NCBI GenBank assembly: GCA_948474755.1
Contig: CAOLHI010001466.1
Coordinates: 186,001 to 250,000 of the forward strand
Length of the DNA stretch: 64,000 bases
Direction of reading: 5' to 3'
Origin: Ctenosaura bakeri
Lineage: Eukaryota; Chordata; Lepidosauria; Squamata; Iguanidae
Every line of letters starts with the position of its first letter. Position 1 is the first letter of the stretch. The translations under genes and the position numbers were made by a program. The notes beneath the pieces are model-generated. The model was not told the DNA's origin and searched no databases. It was given only the letters and a program-made list of their open reading frames with translations. Shown here in pieces: positions 21,362 through 33,700 of the stretch.

Positions 21362-23610
21362 CTTGTTAATGAGGTAGAAGTGGTTGGATCTTTAGGGGGG
21401 AGTGACCATGCCCTATTGGAATTTGGCATTCAGTGGGAAGGAGAAGGTAAGTGTAGCCAGACACTCATCTTAGATTTTAAAAAAGCGGACTTATGTAAAC
21501 TTAGGTTGCTGCTGGCTCCATCCCTCCAGAGGTTCTAAGTTTCAGTGGTTCTAAATCCAAGCAGGTAGTTGGCTGGCTGGAATTCTGTGGTCAAGAATAG
21601 TGAAAGGGAAAGGAGTTCAGGAGGCATGGGAGTTCCTAAAAAATGAGATACTGAAGGCACAGTCTAAAATTGGGCCAATAAGGAGGAAAAATGGAAGGCA
21701 TCTGAAGAAACCAGAATGGTTGACTAAAGAACTCTCAGCTGAGCTAAGTGTTAAGAGAAACATGTATAGGAAATGGAAGAAGGGGGAAGCCACCAAAGAA
21801 GAATTTAAGCAAGTAGCCAGGAGATGTAGGGAGGAGGTCAGAAAGGCTAAAGCACAGAATGAACTTAGGCTGGCCAGAGACATTAAAAATAATAAAAAGG
21901 GTTTTTTTAAAATATGTCCGCAGCAAAAGGAAAAAGAAGGAGACAATAGGGTCGCTGCGCAGAGAAGATGGTGAATTACTCACAGGGAGAAGAGAAAAGG
22001 CAGAACTACTTAACACCTTCTTTGCCTCAGTTTTTCCCCAGAAGGATACAAGCACTCAACCTGGGGGTCAGGGAGCAGGGGAGGAAGCAGGGGAAATGAG
22101 GCACATAATTGGTAGAGAGGTGGTACAGGAATACCTGGCCACACTGGATGAATTCAAGTCTCCAGGGCCAGATGAATTGCCTCCTAGGGTATTAAAAGAG
22201 CTGGCAGAGGTCATTTTGGTACCGCTTGCTATAATCTTTGAGAAATCTTGGAGGACAGGAGAAGTTCCAGCAGACTGGAAGAGAGCAAATGTTGTCCCCA
22301 TCTTCAAGAAGGGAAAAAAGAGGAGCCAAATAATTATCGCCCAGTCAGCCTGACATCAGTACCCGGAAATATCCTGGAGCAGATCATTAAGCAGTCAGTC
22401 TCTAATCATTTAGAAAGCAATGCGGTAATCACGAGAAGTCAACATGGATTTCTCAAAAATAAGTCATGCCAGACTAATCTTATCTCTTTTTATGATAGAG
22501 TTACTAGCTTGATAGATGAAGGGAAAACTGTGGATGTAGCATACCTCAATTTCAGTAAGGCCTTTGACAAAGTTTCCCATGACATCCTTGCAACGAAACT
22601 GGTAAAATGCGGGCTGGACAGGGCTACTGTTAGTTGGATTTGTAATTGGTTGACCGACTGAACCCAAAGGGTGATCACAAATGGCTGCTTTTCATCCTGG
22701 AGAGAAGTGACTAGTAGGGTGCCACAGAGTTCTGTCCTGGGCCCAGTGCTGTTCAATATTTTTATCAACGACTTGGATGAAGGAATAGAGGGCATGCTCA
22801 CCAAATTTGCAGATGACAACAAATTGGGAGGGGTTACTAATACACCAGAGGACAGGATCAAAATTCAAAATGACCTGGATAGATTGGAGAGCTGGGCCAA
22901 GGCGAACAAAATGAAATTCAACAGAGAGAAGTGTAAGGCCCTACACTTAGGTAGAAAAAAATGGAATATAGAAATATAGGATGGGGGACACGTAGCTGGA
23001 TAGCAGTACGTGTGAAAGGGATCTAGGAGTCTTCATAGACCACAAGCTGAACATGAGTCAGCAGTGTGATGTGGCAGCCAAGAAAGCCAATGCAATTCTC
23101 GGCTGCAACAATAGGAGTATGGTGTCTAGATCGAGGGAGGTACTGGTACCACTCTACTCTGCTTTGGTTAGACCCCATCTTGAATACTGTGTCCAGTTCT
23201 GGGCACCCCAATTCAAGAAGGATATTGACAAGCTGGAGCAAGTCTAGAGGAGGGCGACCAAAATGGTGAGAGGCCTGGAAGCCATGCCCTATGAGGATAG
23301 ACTTAGAGAGCTGGGTATGTTTAGTCTGCAGAAGAGGAGGTTAAGAGGGGACATGATAGCCATGTTTAAATATTTGAAGGGATGCCACGTAGAGGAAGGA
23401 GAGGGCTTGTTTTCTGCTGCTCCAGAGACCAGGACAAGGAGCAATGGATTCAAGCTGCAAGAAAGGAGATTCCACCTGAACCTCAGGAAGAACTTCCTGA
23501 CAGTCAGGGCTGTCTGGCAGTGGAATATGCTGCCTCGGAGTGTAGTGGAGTCCCCTTCTTTGGAAGTTTTTAAGCAGAGGCTTGATGGCCATCTGTCGGG
23601 AGTGCTTTGA
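21362..23610 (+). pseudogene. CR1-C ORF2 pseudogene
   Basis: Pieces in order: 21600-21974 (LTKELSAELSVKRNMYRKWK), 21859-22353 (KSPGPDELPPRVLKELAEVI), 22248-22661 (NYRPVSLTSVPGNILEQIIK; FSKAFDKVSHDIL), 22671-22979 ([29 protein letters not shown]), 23053-23247 ([15 protein letters not shown]) and 23263-23610 (C-terminal region). The catalytic FADD is preserved, but the frame shifts or stops about five times. Confidence 0.9.
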
Positions 23611-23698
23611 GGGTGTTCCTGCATGGCAGGGGGCTGGACTGGATGGCCTGTGTGGTCTGTTCCAACTCTACATTTCTATGATTCTATGATTCTATGAT
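21362..23698 (+). mobile_element. CR1-C LINE, 5'-truncated with intact 3' end
   Basis: Plus-strand CR1 beginning in the endonuclease C-terminus (DHALLEF-like at about 21400), continuing through RT to the 3'UTR. It ends in the diagnostic CR1 terminus: TTCCAACTCTACATTTCTATG then ATTCTATG units (23676-23698). 5' truncation with a preserved 3' end is usual for this clade. It is better preserved than CR1-A. Confidence 0.92.
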
Positions 23699-23741
23699 AC
23701 CAATATCCCTATTCTGGCTTCACATGACAGCCTGTTAAAAG

Positions 23742-24135
23742 GAAATCATAGAAACATAGAATCAAAGAGTTGGAGGGAATCCTATGGGCCATCAAGTTCA
23801 ATTCTGCTTAGTACAGGATCTCCAGCTCCCCCTTGGGTAGCTGTCCAGAGTTTTTAAAAGTTATCTAGGGAAGGGGACCCCACCATTACTCTAGGCAATT
23901 AGTTCCATTGCTGAACCACTTTCACTGTGAAAATGTTCCTTCTAATATTCAATTGAAATCTATGCTCCTGTAATTTAAAATCATTAGACCTAGTTCTATC
24001 CTCTGAGACACCTCAAGTTTGACAAACCAAGTTTGTTCCCTCCTCTTTATGGCAGCCCTTGAGGTATTTAAAAGGTGCCATCATGTCATCCTTTTGTCTT
24101 CATTTCACCAAACTGAACATGCCCAGCATGATAGG
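23742..24135 (-). mobile_element. CR1-D 3' fragment (minus)
   Basis: A second, more diverged CR1 subfamily: the minus-strand 3' terminus is recognisable in AATCATAGAAACATAGAATC followed by GAGTTGGAGGGAATCCTATG, and it runs back into the ORF2 C-terminal coding end near 24110. It lies tail to tail with CR1-C, 43 bp away. Confidence 0.8.
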
Positions 24136-24411
24136 AAGACTGCAGTGTCAATCCACATTTCAATGAATCCAGGTTACCTGAAAAATTAGATAGCGAGTGC
24201 CAAAGAGGTTCATAACATGCAGTTAATCAGTTGCTGACAAGTAAACAGCATGAAAGAATGACAAAAGTAATGGAGAAACTCCTGCTTAAGCAAACAGTGC
24301 TCATTTTCTTACAAATACATCTTCTAAAAATCAGTTTGCAAAGTGAGAAAACATGAGGAACTCTAAATGTCAAAAAGGCTTCACTTAAATATTTTCAATT
24401 TGTCTTTGAAG
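24136..24411. other. No recognised feature
   Basis: AT-rich spacer. If 24412-24486 is an exon, this is its upstream intron; the last 25 bp are moderately pyrimidine-rich. Confidence 0.4.
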
Positions 24412-24486
24412 ATGAGCTACAGTGGGGCGAATATGAACAAGAGAAGACCAAAATGGGGACCTTCAAAGCACCTATTAATATACTAG
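24412..24486 (+). CDS. Candidate 75-nt internal coding exon, gene unknown
   Basis: A stretch bounded by an acceptor-like TTTGTCTTTGAAG (ending 24411) and a consensus donor, CTAG/GTGAGT (24487-24492). One frame is open and reads ELQWGEYEQEKTKMGTFKAP then INIL, a charged, protein-like sequence. Length is a multiple of three, and both ends fall after the first base of a codon (phase 1-1), so skipping would keep frame. I do not recognise the protein. It is about 6.2 kb upstream of CEFIP on the same strand. It may belong to a neighbouring gene, to an upstream CEFIP exon, or be chance. Confidence 0.4.
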   Translation: MSYSGANMNKRRPKWGPSKHLLIY

Positions 24487-24492
24487 GTGAGT

Positions 24493-26719
24493 TATCAACA
24501 TAATGCTACATTTTAAAAATATTTGTTTTTCTAGAATCGTAAAGATGAAAGGACTCTTGAAGTAGGATACTTAACATGGCATTGAACTTAAAACAGATGT
24601 GTTATAGATTCTGTAAATGAGGATTGAGTTCCACTTCTATTCACCATCTCATTCACATGAAGCAATCATGGAATGCTTTCATGATTTACAAGGTTATTTT
24701 ACCAGAAAGGTATAAGGGTTATGATTTGATTTGGCATTGCTGGATAACAGAATTACTTCTCTAAGATGTGACACTAATTTACGTAGATCCAGCCATTCTG
24801 AAGGAATGCCAACCAGTAACTGTGCCATTGTTAAAGTTAATGTTACAATTAATGTTTAAATAAGGAAGGAAGGAAGGAAGGAAGGAAGGAAGGAAGGAAG
24901 GAAGGAAGGAAGGAAGGAAGGAAGGAAGGAGGGTTTTTTTACCCCTGGAGAACTAGTGCAGCCATGTATGGGCTGTGCTTTGCCTACCCCTGCATTAAAT
25001 TCTACTTCTATGTGTACAAACATATTGAATTGCCATACACAATACTTTCCCTGATTGATGCTGCCAGAGAGAGTGCATGGGATTAGGAAAACCTAAAGCT
25101 ACACACCACATTCTGTTGTGTGTGTGTGTGTGTGTGTGCACGTGCACACGTGCGCATGTACATGCACACGTACTACTCTATTAAAGAAAATAGAAGTGTG
25201 TTTTCCTTCTACTTTTTCTTATATATTTAAGTTGGCTTAGTCATCCAGTGGGTCTTATTCTCAAGAGCACCTAACCTAATACATATTTACTTGGAAGTTA
25301 ATTAAACTAAGTGTGCACAGCACCATAGCCCCAGACAGGCAGCACCAGGTGGCAAAAACGTTAATGAATAGGCAGAAGAGAGACATGATGATATCCTCAT
25401 CATTAATCTAGCACTTACTGGCAGACAAGCTAGCCTGTCTGGCTCTCTAGGGTTCTCCAGAAAAGGGAATCACAAAGATGCTGGGAGGATGGTGATGTCT
25501 CTTTCCCCAGGTGCTTCACACCATGGTGAATTTACATCTACCTTTGGGTGGACTATTCTGCCCTTGGCAATCCAGAGGCTGAGGTAAAGCAACAAAGACA
25601 ACTAGCAAAACTGCAAAATTTCTGGGCTGCTTGAAAAGGATTGAAGGAGAGTTAGGACACGCACAAGGCAGCAAGCAGTCGTCATCATCATCATCACCAC
25701 CACCACCACCATCACCATCATCATCATCCCATTTATAATTGTAGGCATAACAGACTGGAGTCAGCTTTGTAGTAAAACTCTCTACATTCTAATCCTGCCT
25801 TCTCTCCCTCTCTCTTTTCAATTCAGCATTTCCCCTTACTTTTCTCTTCAAGTCAAGGACATGCCTTCTGATTTTGGCTCCTTGAATCCTGTTTTTTTCC
25901 CCACTGATTTTAAATTTACGGTCTACAGGGGGCCAGCAGCCCATAGCAACTGGCACCATTTTTCTTGTTCAGGCATTCAGAAAGGCCTTCCACCTCTTTG
26001 CAGAGAGAAGGGGATGGCTCTTTTTTTTCTTTTTTCTTTTAGACCAAAGTTAAGGTACAGTATTAACTCTTTTCAAAAAAAGGAATCGTTCTTTTCTCCG
26101 AGTAGAGTGACAAAAGGCAAGAGTAAGGTCCACCCCAGGAGAACCTAAAAGAAACATCAATCCCCTCTACTATCTCAGTGCTCCTTTGAGGGAAAACACC
26201 AAAGACCTCCCACTGCCATTTTCCTGCCCTTGCATTCAAAAAGGTCAGAAGCAGTGCCTTGGTGGAGAGAACAGAGTGGGCCGATGCTTCTTTTAGGTTC
26301 TCTTGAGAAAGATAAAGCTCCCACTTTTTGCCATTCTACTCAAATAAGAGGATGGTTTCTTTTATGGTAACAGTTACAGTATAGTACTTACATTGATAAG
26401 TCGACCCAAGTTTGGGGGGGCAATTTTTTTTTAATTAAAAATTCTAGACATAAATGACTATATGCAGTAAATACAAATATTTGTCACTAGTCATTCCCTG
26501 GTGTTGTTTTGAATCACTGCCAATCAGCTAAGTGTTAATAAAACATGGTCTCCCCTGGCAGGAAACTTCATAGCGGTGGCACACATTCCTTAAGGTGAAA
26601 GACTAGTGTAACTTTAGCCTAAGAATTAGTGAGAATTTACTTTCATTTCAGCAGTTTTCAGAGAGACGTTAATCTTCTTCAATATATTAAAAAAAGCATC
26701 TTTGGTATTGCTAGACTAA
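24493..26719. other. Non-coding stretch with microsatellites
   Basis: About 2.2 kb without recognisable genes or transposons. It contains a GGAA run, a TG run (25117-25138) and a CAT/CAC run (about 25681-25729). Confidence 0.5.
24864..24930. repeat. (GGAA)n microsatellite
   Basis: About 17 near-perfect GGAA units over 67 bp. GGAA runs are ETS-factor binding platforms in some genomes; nothing here shows such use. Confidence 0.95.
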
Positions 26720-26903
26720 GGTCCTTTCTGCACTATACTGCAATAGTGCTATTACTCCACTTTCAATATCCTGTGGAATTCTGGAGTTTGTAGTTTACTG
26801 AGGCCAAGGAGCTCTCTGGCTGAGGATTCTAAATGCTCCTCCCTAAACTGCAAACCCCAGGATTCCACAGGCTGTTGAAAGTGGAATAATTGCTGAAAGG
26901 CCC
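26720..26903. mobile_element. Palindromic MITE, copy 2
   Basis: A 184-bp diverged relative of the 15855 MITE. Left end GGTCCTTTCTGCAC and right end GAAAGGCCC, with long inverted arms (TACTCCACTTTCAATATCC left; GTTGAAAGTGGAATAAT right; CTGGAGTTTGTAGTTT versus AAACTGCAAACCCCAG). It is flanked by the direct repeat TAA (26717-26719, 26904-26906). Arms have diverged more than in copy 1. Confidence 0.8.
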
Positions 26904-26906
26904 TAA

Positions 26907-28235
26907 TTTATTTCAGCATAAGATTTTGTGGATTTCCATTCTTCAGATGCAGTGGACTGGAATGCACAAAAGCTTATGCTGAAATAATTACTCTTAAATG
27001 TTATTGAAATGTAAATAAAATATTTGACATTCTAATTTAAAATTGAAATAATTTAAATTGAAAATTTAATTTTAAAATTTAAATAAAATCTTTAATATTA
27101 TCCCATATTTCTCCTGATAAGAGAACCAGGACTCTTCCTTGTTTTCATAGTTCATTTGGTTCAGTTTTTCTAACAACGTATCAAATTTTGCAAATGTCCT
27201 CATATTCAGAAGTGTAGTAACTTCAGATTTTAAGAAATTTAATGTGTGAGAAACTGTAATGACAGTCCTTTTAGGAGTGGGAGCTTAACTCTGATTTATT
27301 ATTTATTTTATTCCTGCCTTTAAAATGGGATTCAACTCTGTATTTTAATTCCTGTTTATTCAAATATGTTAGTGCTGACTTAAGATAGCTGCTACTTCTT
27401 CCCATGAGATTCCTATCTTTATTATCAATACAGCTGACATGCACATCATGATCCTCTCCACACTGTGACTAGTTATATCTCTTGAATTTAATTGGGGGAA
27501 ATGAGGGAGAATTTCAGTTGAATTTATTTTGTGGAATTTAACAAAACTGGCCCGTTTTTTCATATTTAGGATTGAAAGAAATTGGATTAAAAATATGAAA
27601 ACCAGCATGGAAGTGGCAGATTTTCCCATCTCTTTTTTAGTTGCAAACTGGATGAAACTCTAGTTGTTTTATATGCCTGAAGGAGCACTGGCTCACCTTT
27701 GTCTGTCCTCTGTATTCTCCCATCATGAGGGATGTGGAGTAACTGAAGCAATGAACCATGCGGCCCTGAAAAGCAGTTGAGATTGCATGGTTAAATTGAA
27801 GTCAGACTTGCAGAGTAAAAAAAAGTGCTGAAACAAAATTCTGACTGAGTCCCCTTTCTGCCTTATGACTAAGTTGAAGGGACACAGGGACAAAAGTTGC
27901 TGTAAAAGAAAGAGCTGTCTTCTAAACAAGATTGACACCTGAAAGCTAGATTAGGCTTCTGGGTCAGAGGTTCCCTGTTGCTGCCCTATAGCATCCCCAT
28001 TGTTGGCAGATAGAAGCAAAGTGGATAGTTGTCACAGCTTCCCTAACTGAAGCATTCACCTAGTGACAATTTAGGGTTGGTGCTCAACCTTGTCTACTGT
28101 CCCTGTAAACCAAATATCTAGGTGAAGGACAAGTTCAAAATCTCTTAACAGTTCCAGGCACATTTACCTTATTGCATAGTTCAAAATGAACCACTGAACC
28201 AGGGTATATATGCCAGGCCCTATAAAGGGCCAATA
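26907..28235. other. No recognised feature
   Basis: About 1.3 kb of AT-rich sequence. Short frames on the minus strand (27369-27629, 27723-27938) show no recognisable domain. Confidence 0.5.
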
Positions 28236-28760
28236 TTTGAAAACCGCTGTACTGATGAGAATTGGAAAGAGAAAGGATTTGTTTCAGTAATTTATAAGCT
28301 ATTATGGTAACGTAAGGGAGCTAAGATGACTTGGGAAATGAACTTAAACATTAGTATACCAGAGGAGTTATGGGCAAAAATTTGGACTTCACAGCCTTTT
28401 AAGTTTGTTATCAGCTACTGCTAAAGATATGGTATTGAAAGATATGGTATTAAAAAAAGTTCATAAATGGCATTTCTGAACTGCAAAATTACACAAAATT
28501 AATATTGGCATGTCTGATATGTGTTGGAGAAAGTGTGGCCTCAGGGGAACACCTGAACATATATGGATGTTTTCCCCGTGAAATAATTGAATGGTTATAC
28601 AATATAAAAGGAGAAACAATAATTGAAAAATAATCTCTATTACTTTTCCTATTATTTACTGACGAAAATGAAGGTTTAAGTTATAAAAAAAAAAAAAACT
28701 GTTAGTAATCCTAGCAGGAGCTGCAAGAGCTGATACTGGCAGAGCTTCAGAAAACAACCA
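28236..28760 (+). mobile_element. L1-clade ORF2 C-terminal fragment
   Basis: Plus-strand frames read KMTWEMNLNISIPEELWAKI, then VHKWHF, then MSDMCWRKCGLRGTPEHIWM, which is the pre-knuckle and CCHC-like block of the L1/Tx1 clade ORF2 C-terminus. A poly-A run (28684-28697) and further decayed sequence follow. The stretch is full of stops. The motif spacing suggests a different lineage from L1-A to L1-E. Confidence 0.6.
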
Positions 28761-28841
28761 AAGATATCTGTTAAGATACCTGTGAAATGAAACACAGTAT
28801 GGTCAAGGATCGATTTGTTTGTCATTGTTAAATGCTTAAAA

Positions 28842-28867
28842 CAACAACAACAACAACAACAACAACA
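28842..28867. repeat. (AAC)n run
   Basis: About eight AAC units, possibly the remnant of a SINE or BovB tail; no body is recognisable upstream. Confidence 0.8.
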
Positions 28868-29149
28868 GGACTCATTGAAAGTCCTAAATGCATCACACCA
28901 CCCATTCAAAGTCCTATCCTGTTAATGCTGGTTAGAACTAACAACTTTTCCCTCTTTTCTCCAAGGGAAGACAAAACTCCCTAAACCAATGGTTCTTAAT
29001 CTTTTCTTTACTCCTATAAATATAATTTGTTGCCAGAGACCCCCAAGACTTAGCTAAGATTTAAATACTTAAATTTAGATTTAAATATTCACATATTTTA
29101 TTTATTTATTTATTTATTTATGAATGACTTCTGGAAACAAGGAGTCAAA

Positions 29150-29277
29150 GACCTGCTCAGACACTGGGTGACCTTGGGCAAGTCACATTCTCTCAGCCTC
29201 AGAGGAAAGCAAAGAAAAACCCTGTCATAAGTTCAGCTTAGGGTTGCCTTAAGTCAGAAGTGACTAAGGCACACAAC
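29150..29277 (+). mobile_element. tRNA-SINE body fragment (plus)
   Basis: Matches the body and tail of the SINE at 20191 (ACTGGGTGACCTTGGGCAAG; TTAAGTCAGAAGTGACTAAG; GCACACAAC) without the tRNA head. A TTTA microsatellite (29097-29122) precedes it. Confidence 0.7.
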
Positions 29278-29330
29278 AAAAAAGTGCCACTGACAGGAGA
29301 AGTTTCTTTCTAGCTATCATGTCTCCCTCC

Positions 29331-29525
29331 TTTGACAACTGACTTATGGCAATTCTAAGGTGACCCTATCATGGGGATTTTCTTGGCAAGATTTGTTGCC
29401 TTTGCTTTTCTCTAAGGCTGAAAGAATGTGAGTTGCATGAGTGGGTTTCCATGGCCAAGTGGGGATTCAAACTCTGGTCTCCAGAGTCATAGTTTGGGCA
29501 GTGCAAATGCCTGCCACTGTGTCCC
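29331..29525 (-). mobile_element. tRNA-SINE (minus)
   Basis: Reverse-orientation SINE: the tail end reads TGACAACTGACTTATGGCAA, and the head reads GGATTCAAACTCTGGTCTCC, whose complement holds a decayed B box. It forms an inverted pair with the fragment at 29150-29277. Confidence 0.7.
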
Positions 29526-29529
29526 TTTT

Positions 29530-30520
29530 GTCAAAGACTTGGCAGTGGGTGGGTGGGTGTGTCCACAGGTGCCAAAACTTCTCCCTCATTTGCAAACAAG
29601 AAAGCATTTTGGGCTCGTGCACACACACTTACTGATGTGTCCCTGTTGCTGCTGCTGCTGTTGATGTCCAGCAGCAGGGCTTTATGGACCCCCTATGAGG
29701 ACTCCATGGACCTCTATGGGTCCCCGAACCCAAGGTTAAAAACCACTGGCCTAAAAATAGCATTCTATCCTAAATTATCCTTGCGGAAAAGAGATGAAAA
29801 TTTTGACTGACTTTCTGGAGAGGCAGAAAGACACAAGGAGATCTTCAATACCTGCTTAATTAACATGCAGCCCTACATCCAATGGTTAGTTCCAACTAGA
29901 GTAGACTCACTGAATCAGGATTTAGGCAAAAGAGCTTCTATTGGGATTGCCAGTTATTGAATAGTGTGTTCTAGGGTTGGCAACTGCCAGAAGGTGAGGT
30001 GACCACTCTGGCCACCTGCAAGACCTTGGATGGTCACTACCAGCTGCATGCTTCCACCTTTAGTTTTTGTTTTTTTAAAAAAAAAAATGCTAAACTAAAA
30101 ACACTTTGCACCATGCTTTAGAGATCCCAGGTCAATTTCATAACCCATTGGGCAACTTCCAGTTTACTTCTTAGCCAAATAAAGTCTTCTTCTACACCTA
30201 AAACAAGCCAAGAAAAAAGAGGGTTAAAATTGCCTCCACTTCCTATAATATGTGTCATTTTAAGTTTTTAAAAAGGCAGATCCCTCCTCCAAAACAGGGG
30301 ACTCAGAATGATGCAGGAATATTCAAAATGGCCTTTGGATGCCACATGCAGCTCACAGGCTCACTTTTCCCATAGTCTAATAATTTTTTCTTCTTCTTTC
30401 TTTTCTTTAGTTATAAAACTTCACAATAATATGAAAATGATCAATGTTAATTAAACAGTCAAAGTTAATTTGCAACAGTATTCTCTGATAATTTATTAAT
30501 ATTTAAATATGTTCAATTTG
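29530..30520. other. Upstream region of CEFIP, nothing recognised
   Basis: About 1 kb without genes or identifiable repeats. If the acceptor at 30521-30523 is used, this is the 3' part of the intron preceding the CEFIP coding exon; no branch point can be assigned with confidence. Confidence 0.4.
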
Positions 30521-30523
30521 CAG
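30521..30523 (+). promoter_or_regulatory. Candidate splice acceptor before the CEFIP coding exon
   Basis: The sequence ATATGTTCAATTTGCAG ends at 30523, with an ATTAAT-like branch-point candidate about 25 bp upstream. The pyrimidine tract is weak. In mammals the large coding exon of this gene follows non-coding exons; this is the best acceptor I see in the 200 bp before the ATG. Confidence 0.35.
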
Positions 30524-30696
30524 AGCAGAAAGCCCCAGTTTGTGGTTCCATAAGACAAATGAACGTAAAATTGCACATTTTAGAAGAGAAAGTCATCCAA
30601 AGATGTTGCAAATGGATAAGAAATGATAGCCAAAAGAAATCACCTACCTGTTTTATATATGAAATTATTGTTTTGATCATTTTATTCACGAATCAT

Positions 30697-30717
30697 ATGG
30701 ACAATGCAGGGGAATAA
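30697..30717 (+). promoter_or_regulatory. Six-codon uORF overlapping the CEFIP start
   Basis: An ATG at 30697 opens MDNAGE and stops at TAA 30715-30717, overlapping the CEFIP ATG (30704) in another frame. Its context has C at -3 and G at +4, weaker than the main ATG (A at -3, C at +4). It could lower translation initiation. Confidence 0.5.
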
Positions 30718-33700
30718 GAAGCAGACAGATGGACAAAGTGACTCCTCCAGCATTGGGAGTCTCCTAGATGACACAGACAGAGAAGTTTGCAGTCTCACTG
30801 ACCGAGCCTTCAGAAGTCTGTGCGTGGCTGAGCTTGAAACATTTAAAACAGAATCTGATCCAGCTGTGCCATTCAATATCCACCATCAATTCTCTGGTAA
30901 ATTCTTCCAAGGTCCGCAGAACTATACTATCAAGGAAAATACTGTGTCTCACAAGCAATTGTCAAAATCTGAGGAGCATTCAACATTCCAGCAGATTCCC
31001 AAGGATTCTCAAGAAAATAAAAAGGATTCTACAAATATAAGAAAGAACTTGGGTTTTCCAGTGCCTGGACTGTGCAGTTATAAGCGCACCTCAAAAGTGT
31101 CCTCTTTAATAAAAACATTTGATAAAGTTGAAAATGAAGCATCACTAGCACTAGCCAAAAACCCAGATAAAAATAGTTTGAAAAGGGGCCCATTAATTTT
31201 TGGACAAAATGTCACTTTCTTGGGTGGCAAAACAATTCTAAATATTCAAAAGGAACTCTCTGAATTTTCTGACACATCCCAATATGTGGCAAATGGAAGT
31301 GGCAGGCATGAGTTGCACAAGAGACATAGCAAAATGGATCTGATCTGTCAAGGTCCATATAGTTTTTATTTTTCTCAGGCAGATGCCTCTAAGTCTAAAA
31401 TCTCCGCTGCTTCTAAAATGACAGTGAAAAATAGAATTGAGAAAGCAAAAGAACCAGCAAGAAAAGGCAGATTTCTCCACAGTGAAAACAGTGCCTTTGA
31501 ATCATGGAATGCTCATCACAAAAAAATGTCAGAAATGAATAGTGCTGCTGAAATTATATCTAAAGAAGAAAATCTTAAATACTTTGTAGAAACACCTTTC
31601 TTTGACGAATCCTCTATTTCTAAACGTACTGTATCCTCCCATGACATAACAGTTTCTGGAACTCTGGAACAAGATTTCTCAGATGCCCTTTCAGAAAAGT
31701 CTGAAGTCTCTCCCTCTTCAATAGCTCTACCCCAGATATTTTTGCCTGAAGATGAAGACACTGTTTCACAGATCTTGTCACCCCAAGTTTCTGCTCCATC
31801 AGCATCTGTGTGCAAGACTCCTACACCACCATCCATCACATCTGAAGATCCTTTTCCACCAAAATTGACCCCCCAGATTGATGCTTTACCAGTGCCACTA
31901 TCCAAGGTTCCTATTTCACCTTCTCTGTCTCAGATCTCTGTTCCACCAGCAATGGCATCCCATAGCACTGATACACAAATGCTAGTGCCACATGTTACTT
32001 TGTTGCCAAAGAAAGCTAACAGTTCAGAACTCTCAAAGGTTTGTCCACCTTGGAGGAAACAAAAGCTTATCCCTGTGGAAAGGGTTCAGGAAGCAGTTCA
32101 GGATACTGAAAGTGAAATGCCTCCCCAAAAAGGTTCCTCATATAGAAAGGCAACTGATCTCACTCTTTTGACTGAAGCAGTTGCATTACCCATGTCTGTT
32201 CCTTCTACTTCTTCTTTCAACATCTCAACACTTTCAACTCCAAATATTCCACAAGAGAAAAATGTAACAGAAAGCCAGTTGTTACCAGTAACTCCTCCCA
32301 TATCTGCCACTGGAGCAACCAAAGAAACAGAGGAAAAAAACCTTTATTGTTCTCAGAACAATTATAAATCTAAAGCACCAAGTTTATTATTCAACCTAAA
32401 AGATATCCGCAAACGTGTGAAAAGCACTTACAGTGCCTCTCCTCTCCAAAGAGCCTTTGAAGACAAAAGAAAGATTAAAGAACAAGACAACATAAAAACA
32501 AGTGTTGAGGCAGTCAGTGTGCTGCAAGAAAGCAGTCAAAATTCAGTAGATAGTAGTGAAAAATATTACCACCTTTCTGAACAAATGAACAATACGCAGG
32601 AAAACAGCATTGCTACTATCTTAAATGGAAATTATCTTACTCCAGCTGAACCCAAATCAAAGGCAGATTCTCTGAATTACCAAAATAGAAATAATTTAAG
32701 GCAACCAACTTTAATGGATATAGATGGTTTGAGACAATATTCTCCTTCATCCAGCTGTTTCCTTGGAGATGTAACAACTGAGCAGGATGTGTACCTGAAG
32801 AGTTTTTATTTGCAGGATTCTAAAAATGAAAAAGGTGCTCCGTGTCACAGTTCTGATATGGGACCCCATGGATCCCCAAATCTATTTTTTTTAGCTGAAG
32901 AGAATATGATTAACAATGACAATCAAACCTGTCCACTGACTAGAAATGAACAGAAAGGCAAAAGAAGCGCCAGCTCTTCTGAGCAATCTTTCATATCCAT
33001 AACAGAGCAACCATCTAATGAGATGAACTGCTCTTTAATGCAGCTTTTTCAGAAAGCATGTCTTCAAGAAAGCCAGAGGAAGAAGTCTGACATGAGTGTG
33101 GAGGAAAAGCCAGATAGTAAAGAAAAAGGAAAAACAGAAAGGAAGAAAGAATTTCATGACTACCTTTTTAGCAACTACAACTCTAACATGGATAGGAAGT
33201 GTGAAAGGAAAAAAGAGGAGAATGAAAATGGAAATGCAGTACAAGAAAGAGTGGAAAAGGAGAAGGAAGAAGACAGATGGAAAACCATGAATTCTGCATC
33301 AGAAGGCAAATCAGAAGAGCCACTGACACCAACTTCATCAAATTCATTCAAGCCCAATTTATTCATGATTAAAGACAACACATTCAAGTCATCACCTGTG
33401 ATAAAAGCAATCAAATTGCCTCTGCTCAGGTCTTTTTCCTGTGAAGATGTCATTGCTGGTAGTCATAGTGAGACTGAAAAACAAAACTATGGGCCAATGC
33501 AAGCCATAATGAATTCTCAGGAGGTGGACTTGTCTTTTTCCAGAATGAGAACCCCTCAGAAAATAGAGGAAACTGAACCAGACAGAAATACTTATGAATC
33601 AAGCTCCATCTCACTGAAAGTAGATTGTCAAGTGGATGAAAACAGCAACCCAACAGCAGAACATACAGAAGGATTAAGAAGCATTGCATCACTGGTGGAA

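Noticed and set aside
24864..24930. CRISPR-like or satellite array
   Set aside because: Pure GGAA units without spacers: an ordinary microsatellite.
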